DNA from: JACKII01 sp965222315 | GTDB taxonomy: Bacteria > Pseudomonadota > Alphaproteobacteria > Bin95 | Length of the DNA: 64,000 nucleotides | Assembly: GCA_965222315.1 (NCBI GenBank) | Contig: OZ244951.1 | Coordinates: 2,604,001 to 2,668,000, forward strand | Direction of reading: 5' to 3' | Shown: positions 59,915 to 64,000 of the stretch, in pieces | How positions within the stretch are numbered: position 1 is the stretch's first letter | Layout: every line of letters starts with the position of its first letter | The notes under the pieces: model-generated | The model's input: the letters and a program-made list of their open reading frames with translations, nothing else | The model's database searches: none | Told to the model about the DNA's origin: nothing | Program-made: the position numbers and the translations under genes

Positions 59915-61138
59915 ATGAACGCCCATCCCGGCACAACCGGTATCGCCCCGATCAACGTCGCCGACCCGGAACTCTACCGCGCCGACACCTGGCAGCCACT
60001 GTTCGCCAAGTTGCGCGCCGAGGACCCGGTGCAATACGTGCCGGAGAGCGAATTCGGCCCCTACTGGTCCGTCTGCAAGTACAACGACATCATGACGGTG
60101 GAGCTGGACCACGCCACCTATTCGTCTGAAGACGGCATCACCATCCGCGACACCCCGCCGGAGGTGCGCCGCAAAAGCTTCATCCAGATGGATCAGCCGC
60201 AGCACACGGCGGAGCGCAAGACGGTCGCCCCCATCGTCGCGCCCTTCAACCTGAAGAACATGACGGACACGATCCGGGAGCGCACTTGCTACGTGCTGGA
60301 CGGCCTGCCGCGCGGCAAGGAGTTCGACTGGGTCGACACGGTCTCCATCGAACTGACCACCATGATGCTGGCGACCCTGTTCGACTTCCCGTGGGAGGAC
60401 AGGCGCAAGCTCACCTACTGGTCCGACCTCTCCACCTTCACCGACTATGACGCGCCCGACGCGCTGGCGACGGACGAGTACGACAAGTTCGAAAAGCTGA
60501 AGGAGATGGCGGCCTATTTCGGCAATCTCTGGGAGGAGCGGAAGAACCAGGAGCCGCGCTTTGACCTGGTCTCCATGCTGGCGCACTCCCCCGCGACGCA
60601 GGAGATGGACCTGAAGAAGTTCATGGGCCAGTTGACCCTGCTGATCGTCGGCGGCAACGACACGACGCGGAACAGCATGTCGGGCGGCCTCTGGTATCTG
60701 AGCCAGAACCCGGAGGAGTTCGCCAAGGTCCGCGCCGACCACGGCCTGGTGCCGAAGCTGGTGGCCGAGACCATCCGCTTCCAATGCCCGATCATCCACA
60801 TGCGGCGGACGGCCTTGCGCGATGTCGAACTCGCGGGCCGGACCATCCGCGCGGGCGACAAGGTCATCATGTGGTACATCTCCGGCAACCAGGACGAAGA
60901 GATGATCGACCGTCCCGGAGACTTTCTGGTCGACCGCAAGAAGCACCGCCAGCACCTCAGCTACGGCGCTGGCATCCACCGCTGCGTCGGCGACCGCCTG
61001 GCCGACCTGCAACTGGCGATCCTCTGGGAGGAAATTTTGCGCCGCGACCTCCAGATCGAAGTACTGGGCGAGCCGGTGCGCGCGGTCTCGAACTTTATCC
61101 GCGGGATTAAGGAACTGCCGGTAAGGATTGGGGAGTAG
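59915..61138 (+). CDS. Cytochrome P450
   Basis: A 407-residue soluble bacterial P450. The oxygen-activation I-helix is IVGGNDTTRN (about 244-253), the ExxR motif is ETIR (285-288), and the heme-ligand loop is YGAGIHRCVG with Cys357. It resembles CYP125/CYP108-like monooxygenases in IPINVADPELY-type N-termini and HMRRTA. It would hydroxylate a hydrophobic substrate; ferredoxin and reductase partners are not in the window. Codon use is very GC-rich, in sharp contrast to the DNA that follows. Confidence 0.97.
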   Translation: MNAHPGTTGIAPINVADPELYRADTWQPLFAKLRAEDPVQYVPESEFGPYWSVCKYNDIMTVELDHATYSSEDGITIRDTPPEVRRKSFIQMDQPQHTAERKTVAPIVAPFNLKNMTDTIRERTCYVLDGLPRGKEFDWVDTVSIELTTMMLATLFDFPWEDRRKLTYWSDLSTFTDYDAPDALATDEYDKFEKLKEMAAYFGNLWEERKNQEPRFDLVSMLAHSPATQEMDLKKFMGQLTLLIVGGNDTTRNSMSGGLWYLSQNPEEFAKVRADHGLVPKLVAETIRFQCPIIHMRRTALRDVELAGRTIRAGDKVIMWYISGNQDEEMIDRPGDFLVDRKKHRQHLSYGAGIHRCVGDRLADLQLAILWEEILRRDLQIEVLGEPVRAVSNFIRGIKELPVRIGE

Positions 61139-61363
61139 GTGTCAATATTATCTACAAAAACCGGGGCTGGCAGCGCCAAACGCAAGTTTCTGACTGAAGA
61201 GTCGATGCTACGGCATTTGCTTTGTTTACCGACTGCGGAAATTTTCAGAAATAAAACCGCGGGTCAACGGTCGGATGAATATTTACAGAATAAAATCACG
61301 TACCATTTTGAAATACTAATCCATAAAGTGGATTTCTTATATTAATATTGAAGCAATATTTTT
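61139..61363. other. AT-rich spacer, no gene supported
   Basis: Composition drops sharply right after the P450 stop. The segment holds short open frames without an RBS or coding character and AT runs (TTTCTTATATTAATATTG). It marks the left edge of the foreign-looking patch that runs to about 62550. Confidence 0.5.
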
Positions 61364-62131
61364 CTATTTAGGAATGTCTTCTGAAATTTTCCCGTCCCAC
61401 ACCTTTTTATAAATTACAGCATACTCTTTTGGTCGAACGTATTCCCAGACACTATTTAAAAAATCTCGACGTGATTTCATGAGCAAGATGTGCACCGTTG
61501 TCCAACCTTGCTCTTTAATCTCTTTCCGCGACCGGGCCGACAACCGACGATAAGCGACTCTGAGGTAGGCATTCTCCTGCGTTTCGCTATGACTAATTTT
61601 CTGGTGACTCGGGACTGGATTATCATCTTTTGCCACGTACATGATTACTTGGTAAGAAACTAGAATTGCGTCAAGTACTTCCTGCCTGGTTCCTGAATAG
61701 GCAGGACCTTTCTCATTGCCATAGTCATGATCATAGTTCGGAAATAGTGTCCGACCGAAATCTAGGAGTGCCGATAGATTATTCGCGTTTGAGATAAATT
61801 TCTCACGTTGAGAAGCGGCTTCTGAGTCGCTAGTTTGAACTTCCCTCTCCTCAAGAAGTGTCATTGAAGCACCAATTTCCATGCACACCTCACGTACGTA
61901 TGGAGATACTTCTGCTCGGAAAGAAAGTATCAATTCAAACCTATTTCGCTCTTTCTCATGCGCAATCAAAGCTGCATGTCTGTCTTTTTCCCGATTCGTT
62001 TCTGCTACGTCAGCTTTTCGGACGGCGTAAGCAATTAATATGCCGACAGCAGCGATAACAATCGAGACCAAAATATTGATTACATCCCAATTGATAGGGA
62101 GGAAATCGAATATTGGATCTTGGCCGGTCAT
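61364..62131 (-). CDS. Orphan single-helix membrane protein of low GC
   Basis: A 255-residue protein. One N-terminal membrane helix (VINILVSIVIAAVGILIAYA, about 17-36) is followed by a charged helical stretch (REKDRHAALIAHEKERNRFE) and a soluble domain without a motif I know. The C-terminus has RLSARSRKEIKEQGWTTVHI and WEYVRPKEYAVIYKKVWDGK. Codon use is AT-rich compared with all neighbours, indicating recent transfer. The topology suggests a short outside end and a cytoplasmic domain. It could be a defence- or island-type orphan, but nothing in the sequence proves a function. Confidence 0.7.
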   Translation of the reverse strand: MTGQDPIFDFLPINWDVINILVSIVIAAVGILIAYAVRKADVAETNREKDRHAALIAHEKERNRFELILSFRAEVSPYVREVCMEIGASMTLLEEREVQTSDSEAASQREKFISNANNLSALLDFGRTLFPNYDHDYGNEKGPAYSGTRQEVLDAILVSYQVIMYVAKDDNPVPSHQKISHSETQENAYLRVAYRRLSARSRKEIKEQGWTTVHILLMKSRRDFLNSVWEYVRPKEYAVIYKKVWDGKISEDIPK

Positions 62132-62160
62132 GAATTTTTCCCAGTATTTTTCCTTGTCTA

Positions 62161-62409
62161 TTGGAGTCAGATCATTTTGCTGAATCCCTTGTCAGGATTG
62201 CCGATGCCGATCAACCACTTTCTGTAACTATATCCTGCACGTCAAAGCTGTACAACGCCGCTATTGCTGGAAAGTTAAATGCGCTAGCAGGAATCACGCC
62301 TTATAACCCTCCGCAGAGTTCGAATCTGATTTCGCTGGACATTCGCATTTTTGGTAATAAAGACCCAATCAACGTCAATATGTTAAAATTTATGAAGGTT
62401 GAGGGCTAA
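62161..62409 (+). CDS. Short orphan frame in the AT-rich patch
   Basis: An 82-codon frame opening with TTG at 62161 and ending at TAA-like stop 62407-62409. It is divergent from the membrane-protein gene. The translation (SVTISCTSKLYNAAIAGKLN, SSNLISLDIRIFGNKDPINV) looks protein-like, but there is no RBS and no recognised family. It may be a gene remnant. Confidence 0.25.
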   Translation: MESDHFAESLVRIADADQPLSVTISCTSKLYNAAIAGKLNALAGITPYNPPQSSNLISLDIRIFGNKDPINVNMLKFMKVEG

Positions 62410-62587
62410 GTCTGGGGCTTGAGCATGTTTCGCATAGAAACCGACTGAGCCATTATACTTCGCCAAAGCATAAGTTTCCCCGCTGGGCTCTTTGATAAAG
62501 TTCTGCGTTGCCCTACCGTGCTTCCCAGCAAAAAAAAACGCGCCTCCCCAAACCGGCTCGGCCCGCCGCCTCAAAAGGACCAAAATA

Positions 62588-62840
62588 ATGCCAACTCTAG
62601 GAACCTTCGACGTAGCGGTCGGCGGCGGGGGCATTGCTGGCTGCAGATCGGCCTTTGCCCTGATGCACTGGGGCCTCAAAGTCGCGCTGGTGGAGAGAGG
62701 CGGCATTGCCGACGGCACCACCAGCAACAGCTTTGCCTGGGTCAACGCCACGTGTCGAAGACCGCCGACGAGGACTACCACCGCCTGAACGCCAGCGGCC
62801 AGGAGGGCTGACGCTCCCTCGCCGTCGCGTTCGCCGAACC
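62588..62840 (+). pseudogene. Decayed FAD-dependent (DAO-type) oxidoreductase, N-terminal fragment
   Basis: The ATG at 62588 opens a clear flavin-binding start (TFDVAVGGGGIAGCRSAFAL, KVALVERGGIADGTTSNSFA, WVNAT). At about 62751 the frame shifts by two extra bases and the homologous reading continues as SKTADEDYHRLNASGQEG. It then hits a TGA where a Trp is expected, followed by RSLAVAFAEP. The rest of the roughly 370-residue gene is missing; within about 60 bp the SMP-30-like gene begins on the other strand. This is a truncated, frameshifted remnant. Confidence 0.8.
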
Positions 62841-62900
62841 GACACCCCAGCGACCGGTGCGTCGGCTGTCAGCGCGACCCGTTCACGAAAGTCATATCGC

Positions 62901-63824
62901 CTAAGCCGCCCCCATAAATGGCTCCGCCCGGCCCCGCACCTTCAGGTCTACCGCATACAGCGAGGTCGTGGCAGTGGCGAACAGGGTCCGCCAGCCTTCG
63001 CCGCCCCAGTGCATGTTGGCGACGCCCTCAGGGAAAGCGATCTCGCCGAGTTTCACGCCTGCCGGGTCATAGACCCAGATCCCGCCCGGGCCGGTGACGT
63101 AGACATTGCCGTCCGCGTCCACCTTCATGCCGTCCGGCCGGCCGCCGCGGTCGTCCTCGGCAATGGCCTCGGCGAAGACCCGGCCGTTCACCAGGCTGCC
63201 GTCGCCCGCGACCTCGAACGCACGGATATTGGCCTGCTCCGTATCGTTCACATAGAGCAACCGCTCGCCCGGCGCGAAACAGAGCCCGTTCGGCTGGCCG
63301 AACAGGGCTCGGTCGCAGACAAGCTGGGCCTCATCGCCCGGCCGGTGGTCCGGCGCCAGGCGGTAGACACCCTGGAAGCCCATCTCCAAGGGCCGCGGCA
63401 CACCAAAATGCTCCATCCGCCCGAACACCGGGTCGGTGAAGTAAATCGAACTGTCGACGGCAACGCAGATATCGTTCGGCGAGTTCAGCTCCCGCCCCTC
63501 GAAATGGCTCGCCAGCACCTCGCGCTTGCCGTCCGGGCTGATGCGGGCCACGGCGGACGTCGCATGTTCGCAAACCAGCAGGTTCAGCGCGGCGTCATAG
63601 GTCAGGCCGTTGCCCTTGTTCGACGGCTTCGCGACCTCCTCGATCCCTCCGCTGGCGGACCAGCGCCGCCGGACGTCGCCCGGCATGTCGGAAAACAGCA
63701 GGTATTGTCCCGCCGGATGCCAGAGCGGCCCTTCGGTAAAGACAAAGCCCGCGCCGAGTTGCCGGACCTCCGCCGAAGGGTCGATGATCGCCGCAAATCG
63801 CGGGTCACTTGCCGTGTGTGCCAT
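62901..63824 (-). CDS. SMP-30/gluconolactonase-family protein
   Basis: A 307-residue six-bladed beta-propeller lactonase-like protein. Blade motifs include TEGPLWHPAGQYLLFSDMPG (metal Glu), NSPNDICVAVDSSIYFTDPV (metal Asn), GQPNGLCFAPGERLLYVNDT and GRPDGMKVDADGNVYVTGPG (catalytic Asp). It probably hydrolyses a sugar or other lactone in the cytoplasm. I chose the ATG at 63824 because GGAAGGA sits seven bases before it; an ATG five codons earlier is possible. Confidence 0.94.
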   Translation of the reverse strand: MAHTASDPRFAAIIDPSAEVRQLGAGFVFTEGPLWHPAGQYLLFSDMPGDVRRRWSASGGIEEVAKPSNKGNGLTYDAALNLLVCEHATSAVARISPDGKREVLASHFEGRELNSPNDICVAVDSSIYFTDPVFGRMEHFGVPRPLEMGFQGVYRLAPDHRPGDEAQLVCDRALFGQPNGLCFAPGERLLYVNDTEQANIRAFEVAGDGSLVNGRVFAEAIAEDDRGGRPDGMKVDADGNVYVTGPGGIWVYDPAGVKLGEIAFPEGVANMHWGGEGWRTLFATATTSLYAVDLKVRGRAEPFMGAA

Positions 63825-63989
63825 GGTCGTTCCTTCCATTCCCGGCCCGGTCCTCTAATGAGGCCGAGCCAGCTCGCCATACGTTAGCCGTTGCCCCTTT
63901 CAGCCTCAAGGCGCGGCGACAGACACACCACCCTCACCGCGCACCGGTTCTCCCCGTTGCCTTCCGGCTGTGCTAACCTTCCGGCGCAA

Positions 63990-64000
63990 ATACCGGAGGA
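63990..64000 (+). promoter_or_regulatory. Ribosome binding site of a gene beyond the window
   Basis: The window ends with TACCGGAGGA, a strong Shine-Dalgarno sequence on the plus strand. The ATG of the next gene should follow within about ten bases. The 63825-63989 stretch before it has no frame I can support. Confidence 0.5.

Noticed and set aside
59717..61012. 431-codon open frame opposite the P450 gene
   Set aside because: It is an antisense artefact of GC-rich codon use; the plus strand has all P450 motifs.
62706..63887. 393-codon plus-strand frame across the SMP-30-like gene
   Set aside because: It is antisense to the propeller gene and Arg/Pro/Ala-rich without a domain; the minus strand has the metal and catalytic motifs.

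Overview
The window reads as chromosomal DNA of a high-GC, Gram-negative alphaproteobacterium. The evidence is a DctPQM-type TRAP transporter, a DUF1127 small protein, a RibH2-type lumazine synthase behind an FMN riboswitch, VPLPA-type C-terminal sorting signals, short GTCATTGCGAG-type palindromic repeats and many catabolic flavoenzymes. I cannot name the genus; a Rhodospirillales-like lineage is a guess from gene content. No rRNA, tRNA, CRISPR array, transposase or phage capsid/terminase gene is visible.

Layout. (1) Positions 1-10069: uptake and catabolism. It holds the end of a TRAP transporter operon (its small permease gene carries an apparent 1-nt frameshift), an Ldh2-type dehydrogenase, a DUF1127 protein, a glutathione transferase, a luciferase-like monooxygenase, a FAD_binding_2 oxidoreductase behind a small alpha/beta-barrel gene that may be cut by a stop codon, a carboxymuconolactone-decarboxylase-like protein and a TauD/TfdA dioxygenase. 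(2) Positions 10076-34389: one continuous leftward operon of 16 genes encoding a contractile injection system (CIS) of the extracellular/Afp-PVC type. In transcription order it encodes an Ala-rich coiled-coil protein, sheath, two tube proteins, DUF5908, LysM baseplate hub protein, VgrG-like spike, PAAR tip, gp25, baseplate J-like protein (Afp11 type), a two-helix membrane protein, a second large baseplate protein (Afp12 type), a 2206-residue tape-measure protein, AAA+ ATPase, DUF4255 cap protein and an unknown protein. (3) Positions 34572-43805: housekeeping genes, namely divergent cobT/cobS (cobalamin), a Bax-inhibitor-1 protein, a small exported protein, a YbbA/YbbP-like ABC exporter divergent from TesA, then FIST sensor, ThpR and a macrodomain deacetylase. 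(4) Positions 43806-44136: an intergenic region with a helically phased array of seven 9-bp motifs. (5) Positions 44137-61138: an exported protein, acyl-CoA dehydrogenase, an odd methyltransferase fused to an apparently permuted, inactive hydrolase fold, MFS transporter, 3-hydroxyacyl-CoA dehydrogenase, two proteins with C-terminal sorting signals, riboswitch-controlled ribH, a second luciferase-like monooxygenase, a solute-binding-like protein, a glutamate-synthase-like flavoprotein, a nitronate-monooxygenase-like protein, a DHA2-family exporter and a cytochrome P450. (6) Positions 61139-62900: an AT-rich patch with orphan genes and a decayed flavoprotein gene. (7) An SMP-30/gluconolactonase-like gene to the end, with a ribosome binding site for a following gene at the last bases.

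The most interesting system is the CIS. It has all core structural genes but no recognisable tail-fibre gene and no obvious toxin. It does carry a protein with two membrane helices placed among the baseplate genes. I infer a CIS held inside or anchored to the producing cell's membrane rather than a freely released particle. The tape-measure gene holds a recent in-frame 420-bp tandem duplication, which could change particle length.
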